A stretch of DNA of 64,000 bases from Rhinopomastus cyanomelas (lineage: Eukaryota; Chordata; Aves; Bucerotiformes; Rhinopomastidae): NCBI GenBank assembly GCA_013400115.1, contig VXBP01009019.1:1-64000 (forward strand), written 5' to 3'. This document shows, piece by piece, positions 35,380-45,782 of the stretch. Positions within the stretch are counted from its first letter, which is position 1; each line of letters opens with the position of its first letter. A program made the position numbers and the translations under genes. The notes under the pieces are model-generated. The model saw nothing but the letters and a program-made list of their open reading frames with translations. It was not told the origin of the DNA and ran no database searches.

Positions 35380-35418
35380 GGGCGGGCCGGGGCGGGCCGG
35401 GGCGGGGCGGGGCGGGGC
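35380..35418 (+). promoter_or_regulatory. GC-box array with G-quadruplex potential
   Basis: Six or more runs of three to four G separated by C or CC on the plus strand. These fit Sp/KLF GC boxes and could fold as a G-quadruplex. The array lies 57-95 nt upstream of the TIGD4 start codon. Confidence 0.75.
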
Positions 35419-35544
35419 GTCCCCGGCTGCCGCTGCTGTTGCTATAGCGGCGCCTCGGCGGGGGGGCGACCCTAGAGCGGCTGGATGCAGCCCAGAGCGC
35501 CCCGCCCCTCCCCGCCGCCTTCCGGCCAGGCACTTCCGGCTCCT

Positions 35545-35669
35545 GCTGCTGCCAGAGGAGGAAGAAAATACAACCGGCGAGGGGGACGCGGCTTCCTTCT
35601 TCCCCTCTCGCCCCATCGCGGTGCCCTTTTAGCGCGACACCACCGCGGCCGCCGCAGCGCCGCCGGCAG
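35545..35669 (+). other. ARFIP1: Probable ARFIP1 exon 1 (5' UTR, non-coding)
   Basis: The right boundary is a near-consensus donor CGGCAG|GTGAGG at 35669/35670. The left boundary (transcription start) is not visible and is placed just after the paired ETS motifs, by inference only. The first ARFIP1 coding exon has a splice acceptor before its ATG, so an upstream non-coding exon must exist. This is the best candidate, in the CpG island and on the correct strand. Confidence 0.6.
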
Positions 35670-36065
35670 GTGAGGGCCGGAGCGGACCGGTGCGGTCGGG
35701 CCAAGCCGGGCCCAGCCCTGGGTCGGGTAGGAGGTGTCCGGGCTGGGGGGTGGGGTGGCTGTTCGGGGCGGGGGCAGAGCCAGAGGTTGGCAAAGAGCGG
35801 GTTTCACCAGAGGTACAGAGAACTTGTTTGTCGGTGCTGGCAGAAAACTCCAGGCGCCGTATGAAATCCCTGCCCTCGGGACTGAGCTCCTCGCCCCGCC
35901 AATTACTGTTCTGAGCGTTCAGATGCGTCTCCTGTGGCTAGCTTGGAACACGGAAACGCTGTGGGGTGGCGTGAGGAGCAGCTGTTGCACCGGATCATGT
36001 GTGTAAACCGGCAGTTCCTCTCGTTTGATTTTAAGGCCGCATCTTAGAATTACTGTACGAGGTTG

Positions 36066-36262
36066 CCTAGAGACCCTTCGAACCTGGCCCTGAACGCTTC
36101 GAAGGAAGGGGTATCTGCAACTTCTCGGGGCCACCCTTTCCGGTGCCTCACCACTCTCAGAGTGTGGAATTTCTTCGTAAAATCCAGAAACCACCTTGTG
36201 AAAAGGCTGTCTTGTAATCCGTACGAACTCGAGGTGTTACTGGTGTTTGTTGAACTGGACAT
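36066..36262 (-). mobile_element. Old CR1 LINE 3' fragment beside the CpG island
   Basis: Read in reverse it gives CR1-like text (FTKKFHTLRVVRHRKGWP, then VADTPSFEAFRARFEGSLG). It is strongly diverged, with CpGs still present, and lies about 400 bp inside ARFIP1 intron 1. Confidence 0.8.
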
Positions 36263-37300
36263 TTAGCCCTCCCTGACCAGAAGAGAGAATAGTTGGCCCC
36301 CTACAAGCCGGGACACCCTGGCAACTAAGGTTTGCAGAAGTTAATCAAGGAGCTGTCAAGCTCTCATAAAACTTAACAAGCACACCCTGTTGTGAAGCAC
36401 CCCATCTCTTGAGCACGCATAGTAGAAAGCAGATACCCAGTAACTTTAATTCAAAATGAGGAATTATTTAGCCGATTAGCTTTGGGACTAAGTAATCACC
36501 AGTAGAAGCTTCATAAAGAATGTATTTATGATAATTTTGACTGTATAAATGAATTAATGCTTCCAATGGGGAGCTAACCATGTGAATGAACACTTCTCTT
36601 CCAGCTTTGTCCAAACCTTGAACCAAGGAGTCCTTCTGCTCTGGGTGTGGGTTGGCTGTTAGCACACTGGGCAAAAGAACCCAGATTTGGGGGTAATACT
36701 AGTATTGCTTATGGTACACCTCTGATCAGTCATGTTTAACTGACCTTTGCAGCCTTTTGTCTCACATCCCTTGAACTGGGTTTAGTTTCAGTGCCTAACA
36801 TGCTTTTATGCTTAGTGTACTGGTAACAAGGAGTTCACTGACTGTTGCAGTTGGTAGCTTTGTTATCAAAGTATTGATTACCTAGAAATGATAACAGGTT
36901 ATTTGCAGGATGTTGTCTGATCAACACTACGCTGAAAACTGAATGTCTGTCTGAATCTTACATACATGTATATAAGTGTGTGCATCTGCGCAGTTAAGAT
37001 GTAAGGAATAGGTAACGTAGAAGAACGTTAGACTGCAAGAATTTGAAGTTGAGGTGATATCTTGGTCAGCTCCCTCCTCCTGTTCTGGTAAAAGTTGAAA
37101 GCATAATGTGATCCCATGTTTTGGGTAATCTGGAGACCAGCAGAATTTCAGAGTGTAGAGGGGCAGGCTGACCTTGAGTAAGGTGTGTGAAAGTTAGTGT
37201 CAGTCCTGTTCTCCAAGCCTTATGTCTGTCGTGAGATCTCACAAGTGGAGCAGCCAGAGATTTCAAGCATAAAGAGGAAACTATCGTGTGATTGTAAGAG

Positions 37301-37473
37301 ACTCACAGAACATTAGGGATTGGAAGGGACCTTGAAAGATCATCTAGTCCAATCCGCTTGCCACAGCAAGATCACCTAGACCAAGTCACACGGGAACATA
37401 TCCAGGCAGGTTTTAAACATCCGCAGAGACGGAGACTCCACAACGCCCCTGGGCAGCCTGTTTCAGTACTCCA
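37301..37473 (-). mobile_element. CR1 LINE 3' end
   Basis: Reverse copy from ACTCACAGAACATTAGGGAT through CACCTAGACCAAGTCACACG to GGGCAGCCTGTTTCAGTACT. Confidence 0.94.
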
Positions 37474-39005
37474 TTTAATATAATTTAAATTCTTTATAAG
37501 AAGCAGTTAATCTTGATGAAAATGTGTGGTAGTGTTCCTGGTTTGAAGTTAAATTAAGAAAACATGTTAAATCATTCTTTTGCACCAGCAGTCGCGTTTT
37601 CTTTAATGTTGCAAAAGCTTTTATTGCTTATCTATGCAGTAGAGTAATAAGTCAACAATACAAGTGCATAATAAACTTTATTTGGACAGAAGGTGTATTT
37701 CTTTTATAGTACTTGCAGTTCATTTAAAATAAATGCCTAAGTGGAGCCAGTGCATCCTGCTTAGAAAAACAGATGTAATAATTAAGAATTCTATAGTTCT
37801 AATTTCTGATACAGTAGGTCACTCGCTGATGTCATGAAGTGATGTAACTGGTGAGCAAAGCTTAAAATAACTAAGGTTATCATGTGATAAACGTTTGAGG
37901 TGGCCAGGCAGGAGGTGGGATGTTTCTCAGCCTGTTCTGTTTCCTCTCTTCCACTCTGTTGCAGTATGTGTGCATTTGCAGAACTGGTTTAGTGACAAAA
38001 AAAACCCCTAAAATCCAGAGAGGTGGGAGTGTTGAAGGAAGGGTTTCAGGCTTAAGGTTATGTCAGAGTTTTGGTTGGGCATGTTTTTGCACAGCTAGAA
38101 CTTTCTCGGAGTTGCTGTAATTGCGGCGGATAGTAACAGGTGGCCTCAAACGCTGAGCAGACACCTACCACGTTCTGAAATCAGGGCTGCTTTAGTGAAA
38201 AGATAGTGCAGAAAAGATAGTGCTGAAGATCAGCGAGTTCTTACAGGAACGGCCCTTGCTCTGATACCTGCAAGAGAAAGTCAGGAGGAACTGAAGTATA
38301 AACTTCATGCATTTCTGTGACAGAACCTTAAGCATAACTAATACATGCACACAGATGCTGTTTACCGCACTTTCACATCAGCTTCTTAACTTCAGTCGTT
38401 ACAAACACGAAGCTAGTTTTCATCCTTACATCCAATATTTGATGTTTACATCCCTAGAGTTGTTTTGCTATAGAAGCAGTCACCAGGGAATTTAATAGTT
38501 AAGCTAAAATGTGCAGTTAAGCTTTTTACAAGAGCCGCTTTTTATCTACAATTTTCTCCTTGTGTTTTACAGTCTGTTAATGTGGTCTTGTGCTGAAAGT
38601 GTTGATGCTGCTGGCAGGAAAAAAATACTAGACAAAAATTAGGAGGGAGGTTCTGACACAAATGGTGAATGAATTTGTATTTTAAAAAATTAATTGTCTT
38701 TACTTGGTGTCTTCTCTGTGGTTTTTGTGAAATGGTTCATGTGTCTAGATGTGGTTATTGAGAGCTCTTAAGGCTATCAAGAATGTATTTTTGCTGCTTA
38801 TAGAATGGAATAGTTTTAAATAATGTTTCCATGGTGGCATAGCCCTGAATGAATCATTTTTCTGTAGAAATTATCTTATGTTACATGATTGTTTTCCCAA
38901 AGTAAAATAATAGTATATCCAGTGTAATATGATCTAGTTTATGCAGTTTCTCAGCCTGTGTATCCTTATTTGATTTCCCTTGTCATGCAAGCTACTGGCT
39001 TTATT

Positions 39006-39277
39006 ATAGAATCATAGAATCATTACGGATTGGAAGGGACCTCGAAAGATCATCTAGTCCAATCCGCCTGCAACAGCAGGATCACCTAAACCAAGTCACA
39101 CAGGAACCTATCCAGTCAGGTCTTGAATATCTCCAGTGAGGGAGACTCCACAACCCCCCTGGGCAGCCTGTTCCAGTGCTCCGTCACCTTCACGGTGAAG
39201 AAGTTCCTTCTCAGGTTGATGTGGAACCTCCTATGTACCAGCTTACAACCATTGCCCCTCATCCTATCACTACATGA
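39006..39277 (-). mobile_element. CR1 LINE 3' end
   Basis: Reverse copy from TATAGAATCATAGAATCATT to CCCCTCATCCTATCACTACA. It is close in sequence to the nested copy at 28354-28785 (read in reverse), so both are probably young. Confidence 0.95.
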
Positions 39278-39374
39278 CTTATTCATGTACACTACATTCA
39301 TTATTTAATTTCATTACAATGTTTTGGACTTCAGGAAATTGAAAAACAATGTAAATTGTGATCTCTGTGCATTT

Positions 39375-39450
39375 TAGAATCACGGAATCATTGAGGTTGG
39401 AAAAGACCCTTGAGGTAATTGAATCCAACCATCAAGCCTACTTTCCAAGT
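39375..39450 (-). mobile_element. CR1 LINE 3' terminus, second lineage
   Basis: TAGAATCACGGAATCATTGA, GGTTGGAAAAGACCCTTGAG and CCAACCATCAAGCC mark a short reverse copy of a different CR1 subfamily. It is immediately followed by another CR1. Confidence 0.88.
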
Positions 39451-39953
39451 TCACAGAATCACAAAACATTAGGGATTGGAAGGGGGGCCTTGAAAGATCA
39501 TCTAGTTCAACCTCCCTGCCACAGCAGGATCACCTAGACCAAGTCGCACAGGAATATATCCGGGCAGCTTGTAAACGTCTCCAGAGACGAAGACTCCACA
39601 ACCCCCTTGGGCAGCCCCTTCCAAGGTTCAGTCACCCTCACCATGACAAAGTTCCTTTTCATATTTATGTGGAACCTCCTATGTTCCAGCTCACACCCAT
39701 TGCCCATCCTCCTGACACCCACCTTTCACATCTTTATAAACATTACTGAGGTCGCCCCTCTGTCTCCTGTTTTCCAACCTAAAGATAACCAGTTCCCTCA
39801 GCCTTTCCTCATCAGGGAAGTGTTTTACTCCCTTCAGCATTTTCATGGCTCTGTGCTGGAATCTCTCCAGCAGTTCTGTGTCCTTCTTGAATGGAGGGGC
39901 CCAGAACTGGACACAGTATTCCAGATGTGGTCTTATCAGGGCAGAGTATTTAA
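39451..39953 (-). mobile_element. CR1 LINE 3' part, about 500 bp
   Basis: Reverse copy from TTCACAGAATCACAAAACAT to CCAGATGTGGTCTTATCAGG, including the CCAGAACTGGACACAGTATT block. Same orientation as its neighbour, so two insertions lie in tandem with no spacer. Confidence 0.94.
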
Positions 39954-41404
39954 CTTAATCTGGGCTGTATAAAATGGTTCAAGACTAAAATCAGCTGAAG
40001 CAATGTGTGGTTGCTCAATACTGACAGTTTAATGTAAATGAGTGGTTGTCTCCTTTCGAGCAGCTGAGTGAATTGCAGTGTCACTTGTAGTTATCAGCTA
40101 TTTGAAATCGGATGTAGATGCTTCCTTTATTTACGTTGTGTTAGGTATGTAACTTAGCTTTCATGATCACTGCACACACAAAGGTGCTTTCTTGTGGGTG
40201 TGCTCAATGTTGTCAACTTCCTTTGGCTCCATGGGTGAGATTTTTAGGTTTTGTGCATAAAAGGAAAAAGATGGAGTTTCTAGTTAGGTGTAACAGACTG
40301 AGCAGCTTACTGAGTTCCCGTGGCTTAGCATCAGTGCAAACTTGCAATGCTTGGATAAATACCAAGCATTGACAAAATGGTGATCTCTGCAATTGGAAGG
40401 AAGGTACATCAGTGCGTTCCTCATACAACCGTAAACAGCAGCGTGAGAACCTCTCTCGACTTTTAGTGTATGGTGCAAGCTTAGCTGTTATTGTAGGGAA
40501 GGTTCCTTTGGCAATGGAAGCTTATGCTAGACTGTACTCGAGTTTTAGGTTTCAGAGAGCAGAAGACCTGGTCATCATTAAAAGGAGGATTCTTTTTGCC
40601 TTATCAGAACTTGTATAAGAAATGTTTTCTAAAGCCCGCTTTGGTTTCTCTTAGGTGCAGCATCCAGCTCCTTTCACATTAATTAACACAAGCCGAACCT
40701 ATTTTGTTTTCAGGTATGTCACAACACAGCAGTGAGTCCTCAGCACTTGATGAATCTCATCCAGCCGCAGAAGAGGTTCAGTCTGACTCTGAGGTGACTG
40801 GGTGGGAGTCATATTTGTATGAAATCAAGCAATCCCAGGAACAGTTCCAGACTGCTAAAAATTCTGCTGCGTGTAGCTCATGCACATTAGCTTGAAGGAG
40901 TAGGGTTGGTTTTGAGACACTACCGAGAACAATACAGTTAATTGATAACTAATTTCTTCAACTAGTAGTTCATTGCTGTGCTGCAAGATTTGCATTGTGA
41001 ATTGTGTAGGTGTAAGCGTGGTGGAGTCTGGAATGTTTGAAGCACTGCAGAAAGGTTTGGTGTTTAAAAGGCAGCAATTTTTGTGTAACCTCACTACAGC
41101 AAGGCATCCTGTCTGCTGCTGGAGTGGCCGCCTATTTTTCTTGGGAGTTGATATAGCTTGTACTTTCTTTGTCAAGTAGGCTTGTGACTTTTAAAATTAT
41201 GAACAAATTCCTAAGGTTCCCAATAAGATTTAGCCAGTCAGAAGTGTTTGGGAAGCTGTTTCGTTTCCTTGACTGTCCTAGAGTAAGAATGACAAAGGGT
41301 GATGCTGACTTTATTGCAGTGTCAGTGCCACTGAATTGGTTTTAACTTACCTGTGGAATTGCTACTCAGTTTTTAAGAAATGGATTATATTTCTGGATCA
41401 TATT

Positions 41405-42240
41405 TAAGATAGCCAGCAGAGTGTCATCAAGAGCAAATCCTACCTGGCCAACTGAGTGGCTTTCTGTGATGAAGTGTCTGTGTCAGTGGACAGGGGAAGA
41501 GCTGTGGATATCATCTATGTGGACTTCTGCAGGGCCTTTAATGCAGTCCCTCACAGCATCCTTCTCTCTAAGTTGGAGAGAGGGACTTGATGCATGGACC
41601 GTTTAGTGGATAAGAAATTTGTTGGATGATCACCTCCAGATAGTACTAGCTAATGACTTGATGTCCAGAGACTGATGTCAAGTGGTGGCCTTCAGGGCTT
41701 GGTACTGGGAGTAGTGCTCTTCAGTATCTTCATAAATTACATAGAGTGGCACTGAGTGAACCCGCAGTGGGTTTGCAGATTATACCAAGTTGAGCGGTGC
41801 AGTCAGTAAACCAGAGGGTGGAATGTCTTCCACAAGGAACCTAGATAAGTTGGAAAAGCCGGCCAGTGTGAATCCCGTGAGGTTTAACAATGCCAAGTAT
41901 AAAGTCAGGGCAGGGCAATCCTCAATATTAATGCAACCTGGGAGATGTGATTGAGAGCAGTCCTGTGCAGAGGGACTTGGGAGTACTGTTGGATGGAAGG
42001 CTGGACGTGAGCCAGTAATGTACTCTTGCACTCTTGAAGGCCAAGCTCATCCTGGGCTGCATCAAAAGAAGTGGGACCAGCAGGTCAAGGGAGATAGTTG
42101 TCCTCTGCTCTGCTGTGGTGAGACCCCACCTGGACAATGGAGTCCAGCTCTAGGGTTCAAAGATCCAAAGGTTGGAGTGAGAAGAGGGCCTAAAAACCAT
42201 TGGAGCTGTGCCAAGAAAATAGTGATTAAGTTACTAAAGG
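41405..42240 (+). mobile_element. CR1 LINE reverse-transcriptase region, degenerate
   Basis: Reads IIYVDFCRAFNAVPH (RT motif A region), then GLVLGVVLFSIFINYIEW, then GFADYTKLSGA where active CR1 has FADDTKL. Frameshifts and stops occur throughout. It then passes into the C-terminal ORF2 blocks, ending near GGTTCAAAGATCC... about 42170. This is internal ORF2 rather than the common 3' end. Confidence 0.9.
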
Positions 42241-42254
42241 ATGAGAGAATTGCT

Positions 42255-42310
42255 TATGTTGGAAGGGACCTCAGAGATCATCTAGTTCTAATGACCCTGA
42301 AGGCAGTGAC
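42255..42310 (-). mobile_element. Possible short CR1 3' terminus
   Basis: TTGGAAGGGACCTCAGAGAT followed by CATCTAGTTCTAATGACCC resembles a reversed CR1 end abutting the RT fragment. The usual ATTCTATG tail is missing. Confidence 0.55.
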
Positions 42311-43344
42311 ACCTCTCACTAGGTGTGACAAGAGTTAAGGGTAAAGGGCAGAAAAAAAGCCAAGGACTTGTTCTTGGCAGCAGTGCTAGCTTAGGCTACT
42401 AACTAAATGCATATGGTTTAGGAGTCTATGATTTCTTGCTAAGGCTGAGCCAAACTAGCACTTTGTCCCGCTTCCATTTTTCAGTTGCCCATGTCTTTGA
42501 TACTTGTCTGACCTTGTTGCAAACTGATTAGCTTCCTTAAACTGTGGAACGTTGACCTGGTGAAAAGGTCTGTGGCCATCCTAGGGAGTTGACTGTGTTC
42601 ACTGTGCAGTCAGGCGAGTGACTGGGAGATGGAACAGGATGTGGCTCACAGCAGGATCTCCTTTCAGCAGTGGAAGACAGTGTCCTAGTTCCAATGTAAG
42701 GTGAAACCGAAGGTAGCAGGTAATTTTGTGCTTTCTCCAAACTTGATACTTAGGTTTGACTCAAGTAGGAACATCTGAACAGACATGCGTTGCCTCTAGG
42801 TCCTCTTAGATTTCAAAACTTGTCCAGAGAAGCTGATGAATTTTTGTTTTTTAATATAAATGTACATGTTTGCTAGAGACGTGTGATGCATGTGATTGTG
42901 TGTACCTCTGGGTAAAAATGGAAACGTATCAGAGCACAACATGAGCAAAATGACTGGAGTTACTTGATGGAAAGCACCCAAGCCAAGCATTCATTCTGCC
43001 TTTAATTACATTTGGAGATACAGGGGCATTTTTTGTGATCCCTGCCAAACAAAATGTATCTCATGATGGTTTAGGACTTCCCTTTGATGCTGCATTTTCT
43101 GAGAGCTTGTAGAAGGAAGGGCAGAAATAGATACAGAAATGTTAACACAGGCTAGCGTATCACACAGGTAGCTGTGACAGGCCTAGCGTTTTGAGAGATA
43201 CCTCACTCTACTAGTAGTGTCAGGTTCCTGGTGGTCTTGTAATTTAATCAGATGTGAGGTACAGAGCAAGCTTAGGAAGCTGGAGCTACTGGACAGTTTT
43301 CCTAAAGTAAAATCTGATACGATCAATAGGTTTTGTATAGCAGC

Positions 43345-43424
43345 TCCCTGTGGGGAGCAGGGAGCTGGAATTGATGATCCATATGTGTCCCTTTCAACTC
43401 AATATATTTTATAATCTATGAAAT
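43345..43424 (+). mobile_element. Short CR1-type 3' terminus
   Basis: GGAATTGATGATCCATATGT, GTCCCTTTCAACTCAATATA and TTATAATCTATGA fit the 3' end of a CR1 lineage with GTCCCTTCCAACTCAGGATA-type text. Confidence 0.75.
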
Positions 43425-44525
43425 AAAACAGATTTCTCTTTTAAAAGTACTTGGAAAATAAATGTTCTGATGTGTTTTTCCTTACCCTTTGACTGAAAGA
43501 CCTGGTTCAATTTGATTTAGCAGCTCATAAGGGAGGAAAGCACCAATTCTCAAGTCCCTGCTGACAGAGTACCATGTCTTGCCAGTGTTGCACAGATGTA
43601 TGGGCTGGTCTGAAAACTGAAGACAACTTTTATCGAAGCAAATGAACAAACACTGCTTTGTTCATGTGTTGGGTTTTCTGCTGCTTTAGCTGACTAATGA
43701 AGCTGCCTTGCCAAGTTAGGAGTAGCTTTTGGAGACAGCTGAAATTCAGTTTGTCTTAGTTTTGTCGAGTGTTAGGATGTTGTTCCCTCTTCAGCTGCTT
43801 GTGGGCAGTGCATTTCTTATGAGAATCTCTTTTAGGTTATACTGTAAGTCATTCTTAAAAGCAGTGGTTTCATAGCTGCTACTGCTGCTCATAATGCAGC
43901 TGCATTTTGAAACAATTCTTAAATTGCATTGGTGCTTTTTTGTTCTTGCTTTGCTTTTCAATTTACTGCTGTTTGACTTTCCATGTAACTGCTGTCAAGT
44001 GAAGCAGAGTTGCGTACCAGGAGTTCAGTCAGAAGGTGGCGATATGATAAAACAGGAAGCAAATTAAACTATTTTAAAGCTTGGAAGCATTACTTTTGCT
44101 TCTGTAACACGTTGTTAAACTCATTGCGCTTCTCTCATATCTTTTGCTTATCATTAGCCAGTACATTTTTCATTGGTTTTTTTTTTTAGGATAAGCTCGC
44201 CTTTTTTATAGTTTGCGATGCATGAAGTGGTGCATACAAAATACTTGCTGGCTCCTCATCTCATTTGTCTGACATTCTGTATCAATGGATTAACTTTTAC
44301 TGTGTCTTTTCTGTTAGGTCTTCAAGTTTTAGATAAATTCCCTCTGAGCTGTCCTGGCTTATGAACGCGGTTTGACTGTGTGATTAAATGAATGTACACA
44401 GACCTAATGTATCAGAGTATTACCAATAGGAGTTTGAAATAAGCCTTTTATTTTAAAATATTTTCATATAAATCGTTTATTGGTAGTTGAAGGTAGATGC
44501 TGATCTATTTCTCCTTATACTATAG

Positions 44526-44627
44526 GAAGTTGCAATGGCTCAAGAGTCTCCCAAAAATTCAGCGGCCGAAATTCCTGTGACTAGCAATGGGCAGCTGGAA
44601 GATTCTCACGAGCACAGCTTTAATAGG
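44526..44627 (+). CDS. ARFIP1: ARFIP1 exon 2, first coding exon (ATG at 44535)
   Basis: Arfaptin-1 is a BAR-type (AH-domain) protein of the trans-Golgi network that binds GTP-loaded Arl1, Arf and Rac1 and PI4P, and restrains secretory-granule scission. This exon follows a CTTATACTATAG acceptor and carries nine 5' UTR bases, ATG with G at -3 and +4, and 31 codons (MAQESPKNSAAEIPVTSNG, then QLEDSHEHSFNR) up to AGG|GTAAGA, phase 0. The N-terminus matches human ARFIP1 as I know it. The region is disordered and Ser-rich. Total visible coding length over six exons is 264 complete codons; the human protein is about 373 residues. Confidence 0.96.
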
Positions 44628-44673
44628 GTAAGAATTTTCTTTGCTCTCTAACAAACCTTGATTTTCATAAATT

Positions 44674-44805
44674 AGCTTGGTATCATCTGCAGACTTGCTG
44701 AGGGTGCACTCAGTGCCTCTGTCCATGTCATTTACGAATACATTGAACAACACTGGTCCCAGTACAGACCCCTGTGGGACACCACTCATCACCTTAAGTC
44801 ACAAT
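44674..44805 (-). mobile_element. CR1 LINE reverse-transcriptase core fragment
   Basis: Read in reverse: GVPQGSVLGPVLFNVFVND followed by ADDTKL, the characteristic RT motifs B' and C of CR1 ORF2. About 130 bp survive. It starts within 50 nt of the ARFIP1 exon 2 donor. Confidence 0.92.
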
Positions 44806-44859
44806 GCATTGCACAGGAGATGCCACTTGTTGTTGCTTACCAGAGGAGTTTCAATGGGA

Positions 44860-45065
44860 AATCTCCTTTAAAGTTCAAAAATTACTGTTAGCGTGATGTG
44901 ATTTCACGTTGCAGTAACCTTCTGTGTGTGAAAGGCGTGGTAGTACTGGCAAACATTTCTGAACATGAAGTAGTGCAAAGAATTGGGTGCTCTGTAATGC
45001 CCAGTCAAGCGCATGTGCGTCTACATTCTCGTCTCTGATCCTTAAGGGTATTGATTTTTAATCAA
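44860..45065 (+). repeat. Unclassified duplicated segment, copy A
   Basis: Shares ordered blocks with 45783-46008: CTCCTTTAAAGTT, the GTTGCAGTAACCTT block, AGTAGTGCAAAGAATTGGGT, GCTCTGTAATGCCCA, and a terminal TTGATTTTTAATC. Identity is perhaps 65-70 per cent by eye with small gaps. No CR1 or MIR signature is present. Confidence 0.7.
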
Positions 45066-45461
45066 AATAATTGCTTTCACAAAATGAGACAACAAGCATT
45101 CTTAAAATGTAAGACTTAGCCTGAATTTGCTGTTCCTGTTCTCAAATCCTTTTCTTTTAATCAAGTATCAAGTTTGAGGCCAGCTGCTTCTAAGGGTTAT
45201 TTACGGAGGCAGCATGACGGAAAGTAAATTCAGTCACATTCTGATGTGAAGCACTAAACAGGGTGGAAGCAACTTTTATTGTGTTGAAACTGAGAAGTTG
45301 CTGCTGTGTTGCTGTATGATGTAGAGGTGAGATGAATGAGAATCCATTTTATTAGCTGGGTGTTGAAAAAAGTCATCCTGCCAGTAATCGTCTGTGTGCA
45401 GTTTTGAGTTCTCGCCTTCATCCTCTGCGTTTTGCTCGGAGCTCCTCTCGCGTTTCGCTGT

Positions 45462-45475
45462 CCAGCAGATGGCGC
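45462..45475 (+). promoter_or_regulatory. Candidate CTCF binding site
   Basis: CCAGCAGATGGCGC agrees at every position with the CTCF core consensus CCASYAGRKGGCRS. It is preceded by a short CpG-containing stretch (CTCTCGCGTTTCGCTG) in otherwise AT-rich intron, and lies between the two copies of the duplicated segment. Confidence 0.6.
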
Positions 45476-45782
45476 TGTGGGATAGTTTATAGCAGTTGGG
45501 GTTGTTTTATTCTCCTTTGCCAATAATAAAGACTAGTTAATTATCCACGTTTATTTGGTAGCTCTTGAGACTTAGGTCTTAAGAAAATGCCTGAGCTTTA
45601 CCAGCTGCATGCTGACTTACAGTGCAGGATTATATACTGGACTTGAACACTTTGTTCTAACTTGCTAACATGCACATTAGAGGGGGGAATCTTCATAAGG
45701 TTTGAAACCAATTTAATGTACGTCCTGAGTATTGGTAAAATAAGTTTCTGCCTAATTTTGACTTTTGGTATGAACTTTATTG

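Larger units (their letters stand above)
35000..35900. promoter_or_regulatory. CpG island and probable bidirectional promoter of TIGD4 and ARFIP1
   Basis: Dense CpGs run from the 5' part of the TIGD4 coding region to about 35.9 kb. A GGGGCGGGGC-type GC-box array lies at 35380-35418 and two CTTCCGG ETS-type motifs at 35519-35525 and 35533-35539. No TATA box was seen. TIGD4 starts leftwards at 35323, and a strong GGCAG|GTGAGG donor at 35669/35670 marks a rightward exon, so one promoter probably serves both genes. The same head-to-head arrangement exists in human as I recall it. Confidence 0.85.
35670..44525. other. ARFIP1 intron 1
   Basis: About 8.9 kb between the CpG-island donor and the CTATAG acceptor of the ATG exon. 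It contains several CR1 fragments (listed). Two open stretches near 40.41-40.90 kb are discussed as a finding. Otherwise no gene was recognised. Confidence 0.6.

Noticed and set aside
35324..35704. In-frame open extension of TIGD4 upstream by 127 codons
   Set aside because: It is GC-rich promoter sequence (Arg/Pro/Gly-rich translation), the downstream ATG has a perfect Kozak context, and the resulting length matches human TIGD4.
44023..44045. Second CTCF-like site (CAGAAGGTGGCGA)
   Set aside because: Mismatches at three core positions, unlike the full match at 45462.
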